A stretch of 64,000 bases of DNA, taken from NCBI RefSeq assembly GCF_000518085.1, contig NZ_JACX01000009.1:36347-100346 (forward strand), in the 5' to 3' direction. The notes below the pieces were generated by a model. It saw only the letters and a program-made list of their open reading frames with translations, was not told the DNA's origin and did not search any database. The position numbers were made by a program, and so were the translations under genes. The DNA comes from Bartonella grahamii ATCC 700132. Its GTDB lineage: Bacteria > Pseudomonadota > Alphaproteobacteria > Rhizobiales > Rhizobiaceae. Of the stretch, positions 39,652 to 48,709 are shown piece after piece; position 1 is the first letter of the stretch, and each line of letters starts with the position of its first letter.

Positions 39652-40914
39652 TTATCCCCTAAAACGTCGCATCACCAACGATGCATTTGTCCCACCAAAT
39701 CCGAAAGAATTAGAAAGAATCGTATCAATCTTTCGTTCACGCGGTTTGTGTGGTACAAGATCGATTTTCGTTTCAATCGATGGATTGTCAAGATTAAGTG
39801 TCGCTGGGGCTATATTATCCCGTATAGCTAGAACAGAAAAAATAGCCTCAGCAGCACCGGCGGCACCAAGTAAATGCCCGATAGATGATTTCGTTGATGA
39901 CATGGATACTTGTGGTGCATAATTCCCTAAAACACGCTCAACAGCTGCTAGTTCTATGGAATCAGCCATCGTTGATGTACCGTGAGCATTAATATAATCA
40001 AGTTCACTCACATTCACTTGTGCACGCTTAAGAGCAGCCATCATACTACGCTGAGCTCCTTCACCACTTTCTGAAGGCGCTGTAATGTGGTAAGCGTCAC
40101 CAGATAAACCATAGCCAATAACCTCAGCATAAATACGCGCTCCTCGTTTTTTGGCGTGTTCCAGCTCTTCTAAAACAACAATTGCTGCTCCTTCCCCCAT
40201 CACAAAACCATCACGATCAGCATCATAAGGACGTGACGCCCGTTCAGGATCATCATTGCGACAAGTAGAAAGAGCTCTACAAGCTGCAAAACCTGCAAGA
40301 GATATCCGATTTATCGGAGACTCGGCCCCCCCTGCCACCATGACATCTGCATCACCAAACATAATCAAACGTGCCGCATCACCAATCGCATGCGCCCCTG
40401 TCGAACAAGCCGTTACAACAGAATGATTAGGCCCCCGTAAACCATATTGAATAGACACATAACCAGAAGCAAGATTAATCAAACGACCTGGAATAAAAAA
40501 AGGAGAAACACGACGAGGTCCCTTATCACGAAGCGTATAACCAGCTTCAACAATGCCCTCAACTCCCCCAATTCCCGAACCAATTAACACACCTGTACAA
40601 ATCTGATCTTCATCACTCTTAGGAAACCATTCGGCATCTGCAAGCGCTTGGTTAGCAGCAGCCATTGCATAAACAATAAATGCATCAACTTTACGTTGCT
40701 CTTTAGGTTCCATATACAAATCAGCATTATAGGTCCCCTCTGTTCCATCCCCTACGGGGATACGCGCAGCAACCTGGCATGGCAAATCTGACACATCAAA
40801 CTCAGTGATACGTCGGACACCACTTCTTCCTTCAAGAAGTCGTTTCCAACTATATTCAATATTACCAGCTAATGGAGATACCAATCCTAAACCAGTAACA
40901 ACAACACGTCTCAT
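39652..40914 (-). CDS. fabF: 3-oxoacyl-ACP synthase II
   Basis: Elongates acyl-ACP by condensation with malonyl-ACP. The start at 40914 (MRRVVVTGLGLVSPL) gives 420 residues; the longer frame to 40941 adds nine non-family residues. The active triad is visible: Cys in VVTACSTGAHAIG, His in INAHGTSTMADS and His in SSIGHLLGAAGA. The family glycine end GFGGTNASLVMRR is also present. It lies downstream of acpP. Confidence 0.97.
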   Translation of the reverse strand: MRRVVVTGLGLVSPLAGNIEYSWKRLLEGRSGVRRITEFDVSDLPCQVAARIPVGDGTEGTYNADLYMEPKEQRKVDAFIVYAMAAANQALADAEWFPKSDEDQICTGVLIGSGIGGVEGIVEAGYTLRDKGPRRVSPFFIPGRLINLASGYVSIQYGLRGPNHSVVTACSTGAHAIGDAARLIMFGDADVMVAGGAESPINRISLAGFAACRALSTCRNDDPERASRPYDADRDGFVMGEGAAIVVLEELEHAKKRGARIYAEVIGYGLSGDAYHITAPSESGEGAQRSMMAALKRAQVNVSELDYINAHGTSTMADSIELAAVERVLGNYAPQVSMSSTKSSIGHLLGAAGAAEAIFSVLAIRDNIAPATLNLDNPSIETKIDLVPHKPRERKIDTILSNSFGFGGTNASLVMRRFRG

Positions 40915-41015
40915 AACTTCTAACCTTGAACTAAACTTCACCTCTCAAAGCCCTCTTTTCAAAAGAGCTCCGAAGAATATAGGCAAAAGCAATTTATGCC
41001 TTTGCCCTTTAGTAA

Positions 41016-41252
41016 TCATGCAGAAGCTTTATCAATGAACTTGACTGCATCACCAACTGTGAAAATCGTTTCAGCAGCTTCATCTGGAATTTCTACCCCA
41101 AACTCTTCTTCAAAAGCCATAACGAGTTCAACCGTATCAAGGCTATCAGCCCCTAGATCATCGATAAAGCTTGCATTTTCTACAACTTTATCAGCATTAA
41201 CCCCAAGATGTTCCACAATAATTTTCTTAACGCGCTCTACTGTATCACTCAT
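41016..41252 (-). CDS. acpP: Acyl carrier protein
   Basis: Carries growing acyl chains on 4'-phosphopantetheine. The 78-residue acidic protein has the attachment Ser37 in [19 protein letters not shown]. It has the normal length and lies between fabG and fabF, as in most Proteobacteria. A 261-base gap separates it from fabG and may hold its own promoter. Confidence 0.98.
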   Translation of the reverse strand: MSDTVERVKKIIVEHLGVNADKVVENASFIDDLGADSLDTVELVMAFEEEFGVEIPDEAAETIFTVGDAVKFIDKASA

Positions 41253-41513
41253 GTTGAAATCCTCGAATTTATATTTTCCTATAATTTGGTTAACTATATC
41301 GGCTCATCTAATCAAGCAATAGATGCATTAATTTAAAAGATTTTAGCAATGATTTAAAACATCCTGTGGATATCCCCTACAAAATGAACCAATCTGACAT
41401 TCCGACATCAATTGATCAACGGTTATGTTAAAGAAATAGATGCATCTTTCTATTTCAATCGTTACTATCTAAAATAATACAACTCATAAATCAATGTGGA
41501 ATAAAATAAATAC

Positions 41514-42251
41514 TCAAATCATTGCCATTCCACCATTGATATGGAGTGTTTGGCCTGTCGTATAGGCTGCTTCATCGCTTGCTAAATAAATAGCAGCAGC
41601 GGCTATTTCTTGCCCACTTCCCATACGCTTCATTGGGATCGCAGCCATAATGGCTTCTTTTTGCTTTTCATTAAGCTTGTCTGTCATTGCAGATTTAATA
41701 AATCCTGGAGCAATACAATTGACAGTGATGTTTCGCGAAGCAATTTCTTGTGCCAATGCTTTAGAAAAACCTATCAAGCCTGCTTTTGCAGCACAATAAT
41801 TCGTTTGTCCAGGATTTCCCACAACACCAACAACAGATGTAATGTTAATAATCCTTCCATAACGGCGGCGCATCATAGAATGTATTAATTCACGCGTCAA
41901 AAGAGAAGCTGCTGTTAGATTAACTTCTAAAACATCATCCCAGTCTTTATCTTGCATACGCACAAAAAGACCATCCCTAGTGATTCCCGCATTGTTAACC
42001 AAAATATCGACACCATCCATTTCTCTTTCTGCAACTTCAGCCAATTGTTTAATCGATTGGCGTTCAGAAAGATTAGCGGGAAATACAAAAACATTCTGCC
42101 CTAATTCTGCCGCCACTTCTCTAAGCTTTTCTTCACGTGTTCCATGAAGTCCAACAATGGCTCCTTGTGCATGAAAGCAGCGTGCAATTGCCTCACCAAT
42201 TCCTCCCGAAGCCCCCGTTACAAGAGCTTTACGTCCTGTTAATCTAAACAT
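41514..42251 (-). CDS. fabG: 3-oxoacyl-ACP reductase
   Basis: NADPH-dependent reduction of 3-oxoacyl-ACP in fatty acid elongation. The 245-residue short-chain dehydrogenase has the cofactor motif TGASGGIGEAIA, the NNAG motif, Ser in INITSVVGVVG and Tyr-Lys in YCAAKAGLIGF. The C-terminus TGQTLHINGGMAMI is typical of FabG. It lies 18 bases downstream of fabD. Confidence 0.98.
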   Translation of the reverse strand: MFRLTGRKALVTGASGGIGEAIARCFHAQGAIVGLHGTREEKLREVAAELGQNVFVFPANLSERQSIKQLAEVAEREMDGVDILVNNAGITRDGLFVRMQDKDWDDVLEVNLTAASLLTRELIHSMMRRRYGRIINITSVVGVVGNPGQTNYCAAKAGLIGFSKALAQEIASRNITVNCIAPGFIKSAMTDKLNEKQKEAIMAAIPMKRMGSGQEIAAAAIYLASDEAAYTTGQTLHINGGMAMI

Positions 42252-42269
42252 TTTTTTACTCCTTATAGA

Positions 42270-43214
42270 TTAAACGCCAAGCACGCCTAGCGCTGATTCT
42301 ATTTCATCAACTGTTCCAATTGTTACCCCCTTTATATCTTTGTTAATACGACGCGTTAGACCTGTTAATACTTTTCCAGAACCAACTTCAAAAAGCGTAT
42401 CAACCCCATTAGCAGCGATCCATTCTATTGTTTCACGCCATCGCACTCTCCCAGTCACTTGTTCAACAAGAAGAGTAGTAATACGCTCTGGATTGCTCTC
42501 AGGTGCAACAGAAACATTAGCAATCAAAGGAACAATAGGGGGCATTTTGTTAACAGTCAAAAGTGCTTTCTTCATGGCATCAGCAGCAGGTTGCATTAAA
42601 GATGAATGAAAAGGTGCAGAAACTGGAAGAAGAAGTGCACGTTTTGCACCTTTTGTTGATGCAATCTCTACCGCTGTCTCAACTGCTTTTGCTTTACCTG
42701 AAATAACAATTTGCCCACCACCATTATCATTAGCAATCTGACATAGTCCTTCTCCAGAAACAGTTTCGCAAATTTCTTCCACAATGTGCTCTTCCAAACC
42801 AATCAGTGCTGCCATAGAACCTTCACCAACTGCGACAGCAGCCTGCATAGCATTGCCACGAATACGCAAAAGTCTTGCCGTATCTGTGAGAGTAAATGTA
42901 CCAGCAGCACAAAGGGCCGAATATTCGCCTAAAGAATGACCAGCAACAAACTTTACCTTTTCTTCTATACGAAGCCCTAATTGTTGCATCACACGAATGA
43001 CAGCCATGGATACAGCCATTAATGCCGGTTGTGCATTTGCTGTTAACGTTAAAACATCTGCTGGTCCTTCAAAAATGATCTTTGATAATTTCTCACCCAA
43101 AGCATCATCAACTTCCTCGAAAACCATCCGTGCGGCAATAAATTGCTCTGTAAGCGCCTTCCCCATACCAACAAGTTGACTTCCCTGCCCTGGAAAAATA
43201 AAAGCTGCACCCAT
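42270..43214 (-). CDS. fabD: Malonyl-CoA-ACP transacylase
   Basis: Loads malonyl groups from CoA to ACP. The 314-residue protein starts FIFPGQGSQLVGMGKAL. It has the nucleophile Ser in VAGHSLGEYSALCAAG and the His in VSAPFHSSLMQPA, the normal pair. First gene of the fabD-fabG-acpP-fabF run. Confidence 0.98.
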   Translation of the reverse strand: MGAAFIFPGQGSQLVGMGKALTEQFIAARMVFEEVDDALGEKLSKIIFEGPADVLTLTANAQPALMAVSMAVIRVMQQLGLRIEEKVKFVAGHSLGEYSALCAAGTFTLTDTARLLRIRGNAMQAAVAVGEGSMAALIGLEEHIVEEICETVSGEGLCQIANDNGGGQIVISGKAKAVETAVEIASTKGAKRALLLPVSAPFHSSLMQPAADAMKKALLTVNKMPPIVPLIANVSVAPESNPERITTLLVEQVTGRVRWRETIEWIAANGVDTLFEVGSGKVLTGLTRRINKDIKGVTIGTVDEIESALGVLGV

Positions 43215-43291
43215 TTATCAACTCCTAAAATTGTACCATTAAATTACTTTCTTTTGACCTTATTCATCCGCACAAATCAAGATAAAGCCCT

Positions 43292-43879
43292 TCATTTAAA
43301 ACGAATACCACTCTTAAAATTATATTTTAAGGGCGGAATTTGATATAAAAACTTAGGAAAATAGGGTGCTATAAACTGAATAACACCCAAACTTATGAGA
43401 CTTCCTAAAATTGCACCTGCTAAAATATCAAAGGGATAATGTACACCCACAAAGATGCGCGCCCAACAGATCAAGCACAAAAACACCGTGGCAAATTTAA
43501 AAGCAACCTTGTATCGGTAAAAATAAAAGTTAGCTGCATAAGATGCAATGGTCAAGGCATGATTACTAGGAAAAGAAGCTGTTGCACGATGTTGAATAAG
43601 CGGTGCCGCTAACCCTACCACGAATGGGCGAGGATGAAAATAAAAAAGAGAAATGAGATAACCTACGAAAAGAGCCGCACAAATACTCATGCAAATGCTT
43701 AGTACGACACATCGTTCCCTCTCCCCACCACAAAACCACAACGCACAAAGATGGAGAGGAATAATGTAAATTAAAAACTTTGCACAAAAAATACTAAACA
43801 AAACTACAATCGACCAAGCTTGATGATTGCCGACAAACATTTCAAAGAGTGTGACATCAATCTGGTTTAAAAAGTCCAT
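43292..43879 (-). CDS. PAP2-family membrane phosphatase (BcrC-like undecaprenyl diphosphatase)
   Basis: A 195-residue integral membrane protein of the PAP2 superfamily. Motif C2 reads FPSNHALT (104-107 PSNH) and motif C3 reads ARIFVGVHYPFD (R141, H147, D151), both complete. Motif C1 is HPRP (R84, P85), but the usual Lys seven residues before Arg is Ser77. The likely role is recycling undecaprenyl diphosphate for cell-wall and LPS synthesis, as in BcrC. It is separate from the fab run and downstream of the rpsF promoter region in opposite orientation. Confidence 0.8.
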   Translation of the reverse strand: MDFLNQIDVTLFEMFVGNHQAWSIVVLFSIFCAKFLIYIIPLHLCALWFCGGERERCVVLSICMSICAALFVGYLISLFYFHPRPFVVGLAAPLIQHRATASFPSNHALTIASYAANFYFYRYKVAFKFATVFLCLICWARIFVGVHYPFDILAGAILGSLISLGVIQFIAPYFPKFLYQIPPLKYNFKSGIRFK

Positions 43880-43969
43880 TTTTCTCTCCTTTATGTTACA
43901 GTACTATCTTTTTGTAGAAGAGGGAAATATATCAAGATTTAGCAAATCAATTTTTTTATGTGCATAAAC

Positions 43970-43998
43970 TTGCTATTTTAAAAAATAACCTGTAGATA
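43970..43998 (+). promoter_or_regulatory. Predicted sigma-70-type promoter of rpsF operon
   Basis: TTGCTA (43970-43975) and TAGATA (43993-43998) are separated by 17 bases, directly upstream of a 200-base GC-richer leader before rpsF. It is the best hexamer pair in this interval. Confidence 0.5.
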
Positions 43999-44210
43999 TG
44001 AAATATTCGTTGCCGGCACTTTAGCTGGAGGTTGAACGGAGGGCTGTAAAATTCAGTAGGAAATACAATGTTTCCGGCCTCCCGTGTCTCCGCTCTCGGA
44101 TGTCTCGAATCGTAAACGCGTCCTTTCTTCTTTGGATTTCCAAAAAAGACAAGTCGCAGAGGCTTTGCGCTAAAACCGGTAAGTTTTAATTGAAGAAAGG
44201 CAAAACAACA
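43999..44210 (+). promoter_or_regulatory. Long rpsF leader, possible S6:S18 autoregulatory RNA
   Basis: About 200 bases, clearly more GC-rich than surrounding gaps. It contains a GGAAA/TTTCC hairpin (44059-44075) flanked by GGAGG and CCTCCC runs. S6:S18-responsive leaders are known in front of rpsF in many bacteria, but I cannot verify the conserved core by eye. No peptide of note is encoded. It is separated from the PAP2 gene by a divergent promoter zone. Confidence 0.35.
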
Positions 44211-44618
44211 ATGGCTCTTTATGAACATATGTTCCTTGCCCGACAAGACATTACACCGCAGCAAGTTGATGAACTTTTGAGTCTCTACAAAGGTGTCATT
44301 GAAGCACATGGTGGGAAAGTTGGGCGTATAGAAAATTGGGGACTTCGTCCTCTTGCTTACCGCATTCGTAAAAACCGTAAGGCTTATTATACCTTGGTCA
44401 ATATTGATGCACCAGCTTCAGCAATTGCTGAAGTGGAGCGTCAGATGCGCATCAATGAGGATATTTTGCGTTATATGACCATTCGCGTAGAAAAACACGA
44501 AAAAGAAAAATCTGCTATGCTCTCACACCTTGATCGCAATAGTCACATTGGACAGGATGAAGAGCGTCCTCGTTTTCCACGTCGTCAACGTGAAAATGCT
44601 ATAGAAGGGGTAGAATGA
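44211..44618 (+). CDS. rpsF: Ribosomal protein bS6
   Basis: 30S subunit protein that pairs with S18. The start at 44211 ([19 protein letters not shown]) gives 135 residues and follows an AAGAAAGG site; the upstream frame to 44190 adds seven residues lacking family support. [21 protein letters not shown] is typical. The long C-terminal extension ([15 protein letters not shown]) is usual in alphaproteobacteria. It overlaps rpsR by 4 bases. Confidence 0.97.
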   Translation: MALYEHMFLARQDITPQQVDELLSLYKGVIEAHGGKVGRIENWGLRPLAYRIRKNRKAYYTLVNIDAPASAIAEVERQMRINEDILRYMTIRVEKHEKEKSAMLSHLDRNSHIGQDEERPRFPRRQRENAIEGVE

Positions 44619-44866
44619 TGACTGACACCAATCAAAACTCTGCACGTCGCCCTTTTCATCGTCGTCGTAAAACATGTCCTTTTTCAGGGACCAATGCTCC
44701 CAAAATTGATTATAAAGACATCAAGTTGTTACAACGTTATATTTCCGAGCGTGGGAAAATTGTTCCTTCACGGATTACTGCTGTTAGTCAGAAAAAACAG
44801 CGTGAATTAGCTAATGCTATCAAACGTGCTCGCTTTTTAGGCTTACTTCCGTACGTTATAAAGTAA
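44615..44866 (+). CDS. rpsR: Ribosomal protein bS18
   Basis: 30S protein of 83 residues. It has the RNA-binding core [19 protein letters not shown] and the C-terminal GLLPYVIK typical of the family. It starts at 44615 or one codon later (MM). Its start overlaps the rpsF stop by 4 bases (ATGA), so the two are coupled. A strong terminator follows. Confidence 0.98.
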   Translation: MMTDTNQNSARRPFHRRRKTCPFSGTNAPKIDYKDIKLLQRYISERGKIVPSRITAVSQKKQRELANAIKRARFLGLLPYVIK

Positions 44867-44882
44867 ACGCTCAATACGCTAT

Positions 44883-44914
44883 GCAACTGGAGAGTTTCTC
44901 CAGTTGCTTTTCTT
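44883..44914 (+). terminator. Rho-independent terminator after rpsR
   Basis: GCAACTGGAGA (44883-44893) pairs perfectly over 11 bp with TCTCCAGTTGC (44897-44907) around a 3-base loop, followed by TTTTCTT. It lies 16 bases past the rpsR stop and separates rpsFR from the DUF2232-rplI part, perhaps only partially. Confidence 0.9.
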
Positions 44915-45016
44915 ATATGATTAAAAAAATAGCTTGTTGCATCCTATGCTAAGCTATTACATGTTAAAGTTGGGGTATTGACACGCCCCTAACTGCAGAA
45001 AGCAGGACAGCAATAA

Positions 45017-45997
45017 ATGAAAAAAAATCGTACCTATGAGATATTAATCGGTATTTTAGCAGGATTATTTGCTGTTGTAATAGGAATGGCAATCATCAGT
45101 GTTGCAAATATCGCGCCCTTTTTTTCTCTTCTTCTTGGCTGCTTTCTTTCATTGCCAATTTTTATTGTTGCGTTCGGTCAAGGAACATTAGCCAGTCTCA
45201 TCGCCCTCATAAGTGCCACTGTTGTTCTTATCATAACCACTAATACCTATATTGCTCTTGGCTTGATGTTCTTATTTTTCCTTCCTGCTGTCTATGCTTC
45301 TTGGCTTCTTGGACTTGCACGACCAGCTCAAAAAGAAAACGAACTGATCTGGTATCCATTATCATCGGTTATTTTTCATTTAACTAATTTTATCGCTCTT
45401 ATAGCAACTTTCATTGGGCTCTATGTTCAAACCCGTCCTTCCACACCCGTCATTGCAAAAAAAATCACCGAAAACATAGCACAAACTCTGCAACAATCAC
45501 AGTCAATAAAAGAAGCCGATATACGCGCTTTTAGTGAGCTTTTAATGACGCATCCAGCAACTTTTACTGCTGTTTCTTTGACTATTTATAGTTTGGTTTT
45601 TCTCATTGGTAACCTTTACTTTTCCATGATAGCAGCACAACACATGAAATGGCTGAAAAGACCCCGTGATGATTGGAGCCAAACTCTCCGCCTTCCAATT
45701 TCTGGAATTGTTATTTTCATTATTGTTTGCATAGCATCGATGGTTGAGTTGAGCGCTTCTCTTAACTTGAGTACCCGTGTCTTTAGTACTGCATACACTG
45801 TCATCATATTAATTAGTGGTCTAGCATATCTTCACAATATTACAAAAGGGGTAAACGGTCGGATCATTATACTTTCTCTTGTTTATATTGCTATTTTAAC
45901 AGTCGTTTTTACTCCACCTATTGTTTTCATGATGCTTTTGATGGGAATTTGGGCTGCTATTCAATATAATTTTCAATCACGCAAAAAACTCCACTAA
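45017..45997 (+). CDS. DUF2232 membrane protein
   Basis: A 326-residue protein with about eight membrane helices and a short soluble loop (about residues 140-175). Alphaproteobacteria carry this family (DUF2232) between rpsR and rplI, as here. Function unknown; the position suggests co-expression with ribosomal genes. The start ATG at 45017 is preceded by AGCAGGACAG. rplI follows after 25 bases. Confidence 0.85.
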   Translation: MKKNRTYEILIGILAGLFAVVIGMAIISVANIAPFFSLLLGCFLSLPIFIVAFGQGTLASLIALISATVVLIITTNTYIALGLMFLFFLPAVYASWLLGLARPAQKENELIWYPLSSVIFHLTNFIALIATFIGLYVQTRPSTPVIAKKITENIAQTLQQSQSIKEADIRAFSELLMTHPATFTAVSLTIYSLVFLIGNLYFSMIAAQHMKWLKRPRDDWSQTLRLPISGIVIFIIVCIASMVELSASLNLSTRVFSTAYTVIILISGLAYLHNITKGVNGRIIILSLVYIAILTVVFTPPIVFMMLLMGIWAAIQYNFQSRKKLH

Positions 45998-46022
45998 ATT
46001 TATTTGTTCGAAAGGAAAAACT

Positions 46023-46619
46023 ATGGATATTATTTTACTTGAGCGCATTCCTCGTCTTGGTCAGATGGGTGATATTGTCTCAGTTAAAGATGGTTATGCG
46101 CGTAATTTTCTCTTGCCTCAAGGTAAAGCTTTACGAGCAAATGAAGCCAATAAAAAACATTTTGAGATACAACGTGCACAACTTGAAGCACGTAATCTTG
46201 AACGCAAAAGCGAAGCGCAAAAAGTTGCTGAAAAACTTGATGGACAATCATTCATTGTTGTTCGTTCTGCTGGTGAAACAGGACAACTTTATGGTTCTGT
46301 GTCAACACGTGATATTGCTGAAATTATAACAGATGAAGGCTTTTCTATTGGGAGAAATCAAGTCGAACTTAACCATCCAATAAAAATGATTGGTCTTCAC
46401 ACTATCACTCTTAGCTTACATCCTGAGGTTCAAATTTCTGTGATTATTAACGTTGCGCGTTCTACCAGTGAAGCACAACGCCAAGCAGAAGGTGAAACTC
46501 TCACTTCTGCTAAAGAAATATATAATATTCAAGAAGAATTATTAGAAGAAAGTCAGGAAGAATTATTGGCAGAAGAAATTAATGACAACGATATAAACAG
46601 TTCTCATCAAGAAGATTAA
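46023..46619 (+). CDS. rplI: Ribosomal protein bL9
   Basis: 50S subunit protein. The 198-residue product has the conserved N-terminal domain [20 protein letters not shown] with [16 protein letters not shown], a connecting helix, and the C-terminal rRNA-binding domain. The last 40 residues are a Glu-rich tail ([15 protein letters not shown]), longer than in E. coli L9 but common in Rhizobiales. A GAAAGGAAAAACT site precedes the ATG. Confidence 0.97.
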   Translation: MDIILLERIPRLGQMGDIVSVKDGYARNFLLPQGKALRANEANKKHFEIQRAQLEARNLERKSEAQKVAEKLDGQSFIVVRSAGETGQLYGSVSTRDIAEIITDEGFSIGRNQVELNHPIKMIGLHTITLSLHPEVQISVIINVARSTSEAQRQAEGETLTSAKEIYNIQEELLEESQEELLAEEINDNDINSSHQED

Positions 46620-47212
46620 TTGCTATTTTTGCTTTCTGTTTTATATTTTTTATTCTATATTAAATATTGCTCATAAAATACTCACACTTTAAAAGTGAGT
46701 ATTTTATGGCTATCATACATAAAGAACCTAATTTTTATGAAAGAATTAGCAATATATTATTTAAAGGCATTACATGCCGAGAATGATAATATCACTAAGA
46801 GGAAATATCTTTTATTTCCAGCATATAAAGCAAAAATAATTTAAAGTTCTACCTTTTAGGGTAAGGCTTGTATGAGCGGTAAGTTAATTGTATCCTCACA
46901 TGATCTGAAATAATTTCAGTTATAAAAGAGTAATTCTACTTATACAGATATTGGAATTTTAAGGTCATGTAACTTCAAAATACTTAAATTTAGAGTACCA
47001 AAACTTCCACTTTAAAATCGCATATTATAAAACAAAATAGATAGACGTTACATAAATAATACACGAATGATAAATGAGCAACGAAAAGAGAGTTTTGAAA
47101 AATTATATAATTTTAACTTAAAATGAAGGGTTGTAGCTCTATTCTTTTAATTATACGATTTTCAATTTATCGCCTAAAGTAGCTAGACTTGGAATTTTAG
47201 TGGAAAAATATT
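46620..47212. other. Non-coding interval rplI-dnaB
   Basis: 593 AT-rich bases with one hairpin terminator after rplI and the dnaB promoter region. No gene and no repeat copy are visible. Confidence 0.5.
46675..46705 (+). terminator. Terminator-like hairpin after rplI
   Basis: AAAATACTCAC (46675-46685) and GTGAGTATTTT (46695-46705) pair perfectly over 11 bp with a 9-base loop; the right arm itself ends in TTTT. It lies 55 bases past the rplI stop. Confidence 0.6.
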
Positions 47213-48703
47213 ATGGAAGAAACTAACGTTGTTAATGTCAGCTCTTCAAAAAAAGAGGATTCTCCTTCTTTTCGGCAACTTCCGTATAATATTGAAGCTG
47301 AACAGGCATTGCTTGGTGCCATCTTTATCAACAATGATTCTCTTGACCGCGTTTCAGATTTTCTAAAACCAGAACATTTTTTTGAACCATTGCATCAAAA
47401 AATTTATCATGTTTTATCTCACCTTATTAAAACAGGAAAACGTGTAGATCCAGTTACAATCAAGCCCTATATCCAAATGGAAGAAAAAATTGGAGATATT
47501 ACTGTATACCAATATGTTGTTCGCTTAGCCACAGAGGCAGTCACTATTATTAACGCTGAAGATTATGGACGCGTCATTTACGATCTTTTTATCCGCCGGT
47601 CTTTGATTAACCTTGGAACTCAAGTTGTCAATACAGCCTTTGATGCTCCTGTAGAGCTCACGCCTACCCAACAAATTGAAACTGTTGAAAATCAATTATT
47701 TGAGCTAGCAGAAAAAGGGAAATATGGAGGTGGATTTGAAAATTTTAATGAGGCTATTAAAAAAGCTATCGATATGGCAAGTGCTGCGAAAAAGCGCTCT
47801 TCACAATTATCAGGGATAGCCACCCATATAAAAACACTTGATGAAAAAATGGGAGGATTACAAGCATCTGACTTAATTATCCTTGCGGGCCGCCCTGGTA
47901 TGGGTAAAACCTCATTGGCTACCAATATTGCCTTTAATATTGCTAATGCTTATAATCGCAATGCCAATATCCAAGAAAATGAAGGCGGCATTGTGGGATT
48001 CTTCTCACTTGAGATGTCATCCGAACAGCTTGCAACACGTATTATTTCTGAACAAACAGAAGTCTCTTCTTCTGATATTCGGCGTGGTAATATTTCAGAT
48101 GAACAATTTTCAAAAATTATTCGTGCGGTGAACCAACTACAAAAGGCACCACTTTATATTGATCAAACTGGGGGAATATCAATTACGCAATTAGCTGCTC
48201 GTGCGCGGCGTCTCAAGCGGCAACATGGTTTAGATATCTTGTTTATTGACTATATCCAACTCATGACAAGCAGTTCAAAGCGTTCATCAGAAAATCGTGT
48301 TCAAGAGATCACAGAAATTACCACAGGATTAAAAGCATTAGCGAAAGAATTGAATATTCCTATTATTGCTCTCTCTCAACTTTCACGTCAAGTAGAAAAT
48401 AGAACAGATAAACGTCCACAACTCTCAGATTTACGTGAATCTGGTTCAATTGAGCAAGATGCCGACATTGTTCTGTTTGTCTATCGCGAAGAATATTATC
48501 TCAAAAATGAAGAACCAAAGTTAGGTAGCCCTGAATATGTGAAATGGCAAGACGCAATGGACAACGCTTTTGGGAAAGCCGACGTTATTGTCGCAAAACA
48601 ACGCCACGGACCAACAGGAACTATTCATCTCGCCTTTCAGTCTGATTTCACACGCTTTAGCGATCTGGCAGATAGTAAGTACCTTCCAGAACAAATTGGT
48701 TAA
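47213..48703 (+). CDS. dnaB: Replicative DNA helicase DnaB
   Basis: Hexameric 5'-3' helicase that unwinds DNA at the fork. The 496-residue product has the N-terminal primase-binding domain (RQLPYNIEAEQALLGAIF). The RecA-like core has Walker A AGRPGMGKT (about 224-232) and Walker B LFIDYIQLM, followed by QLSRQVENRTDKRPQLSDLR. It lies 6 bases before radA. In many Rhizobiales alr lies between dnaB and radA and is missing here. Confidence 0.98.
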   Translation: MEETNVVNVSSSKKEDSPSFRQLPYNIEAEQALLGAIFINNDSLDRVSDFLKPEHFFEPLHQKIYHVLSHLIKTGKRVDPVTIKPYIQMEEKIGDITVYQYVVRLATEAVTIINAEDYGRVIYDLFIRRSLINLGTQVVNTAFDAPVELTPTQQIETVENQLFELAEKGKYGGGFENFNEAIKKAIDMASAAKKRSSQLSGIATHIKTLDEKMGGLQASDLIILAGRPGMGKTSLATNIAFNIANAYNRNANIQENEGGIVGFFSLEMSSEQLATRIISEQTEVSSSDIRRGNISDEQFSKIIRAVNQLQKAPLYIDQTGGISITQLAARARRLKRQHGLDILFIDYIQLMTSSSKRSSENRVQEITEITTGLKALAKELNIPIIALSQLSRQVENRTDKRPQLSDLRESGSIEQDADIVLFVYREEYYLKNEEPKLGSPEYVKWQDAMDNAFGKADVIVAKQRHGPTGTIHLAFQSDFTRFSDLADSKYLPEQIG

Positions 48704-48709
48704 ATCAAC

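Noticed and set aside
40982..41006. Hairpin downstream of acpP (GGCAAAAGCA/TGCCTTTGCC)
   Set aside because: The stem has a mismatch and no good T-run on the minus strand; not strong enough to call a terminator.
44000..44100. tRNA-like short stems before rpsF
   Set aside because: No acceptor-stem pairing or T-loop GTTCGA motif in the correct place.
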